A DNA stretch of 5,354 bases, from NCBI GenBank assembly GCA_031289975.1, contig JAITOM010000160.1, positions 1-5,354 of the forward strand, given 5' to 3'. Both the position numbers and the translations under genes were made by a program. Positions 5,242-5,354 of this stretch are shown here, one piece after another. Each line of letters starts with the position of its first letter. The stretch's first letter is position 1. This stretch comes from Methanobrevibacter sp. GTDB taxonomy: Archaea; Methanobacteriota; Methanobacteria; Methanobacteriales; Methanobacteriaceae. The notes beneath the pieces are model-generated. The model did no database searches. It saw nothing but the letters and a program-made list of their open reading frames with translations, and was not told the origin of the DNA.

Positions 5242-5354
5242 GAATATATATAAAAATAAATTTACAAAACACTATAATCTATAAATTAAAAATTTTAATG
5301 AATTTTATATTTATAGTGGTTTTGATAAAGTTCTTAATAAATAACTTTTTTAAA
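5242..5354. other. Gene-free right edge with inverted repeat and second copy of the 20-bp repeat
   Basis: CACTATAA (5270-5277) and TTATAGTG (5311-5318) form an inverted repeat with a 33-base A/T-rich centre. One base further out the pairing continues as AAAA/TTTT. The right arm touches GGTTTTGATAAAGTTCTTAA (5318-5337), the near-identical copy of 2824-2843. No gene is seen. The arrangement could be the end of a repeated or mobile unit continuing past the window. Confidence 0.5.

Overview
The window looks like chromosomal DNA from a very A+T-rich methanogenic archaeon, most likely Methanobrevibacter or a close relative in the Methanobacteriales. This rests on gene content (a CbiX/CfbA-type chelatase of the coenzyme F430 pathway, an archaeal zinc-ribbon/OB-fold partner of acetoacetyl-CoA thiolase/HMG-CoA synthase, ThiL, a nickel/peptide-type solute-binding protein), on archaeal TATA-like boxes combined with GGAG-type Shine-Dalgarno sites, and on the base composition. 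No database search was possible, so the taxon is an inference.

All recognisable genes lie on the minus strand. Reading in their direction (right to left), the window opens with about 475 bases of gene-free, extremely A+T-rich DNA (4879-5354). It holds several repeat types: a 20-bp unit repeated four times, a 26-bp unit repeated twice, and two inverted repeats. A well-placed TATA box (4897-4904) follows, then a possible 55-residue small ORF (4711-4878), then a 538-residue membrane-anchored ABC-transporter solute-binding protein (3061-4677). No permease or ATPase gene for it is in the window.

Between the binding-protein gene and the next operon (2698-3060) is a 363-base gap with an unusual layout on the PLUS strand: an exact TTTATATA box, four consecutive hairpins, and a final hairpin followed by 15 T. 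This is the layout of a small RNA gene of about 235 nt oriented against all the neighbours. It is the most interesting unexplained signal here. A 20-bp sequence at its predicted 5' end recurs (19 of 20 identical) at 5318-5337, so the copies bracket the binding-protein unit.

The left half is a compact three-gene operon on the minus strand: a DUF35-family zinc-ribbon/OB protein (2299-2697), a two-domain CfbA with a histidine-rich loop (1416-2327, overlapping the previous gene by 29 bp), and thiL (310-1386, 29 bases after cfbA). These serve isoprenoid/lipid precursor synthesis, F430 (nickel tetrapyrrole) synthesis and thiamine diphosphate synthesis, so the operon groups core cofactor and precursor enzymes rather than one pathway. 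After thiL come five back-to-back inverted repeats (162-292), then featureless A+T-rich DNA to the window edge.
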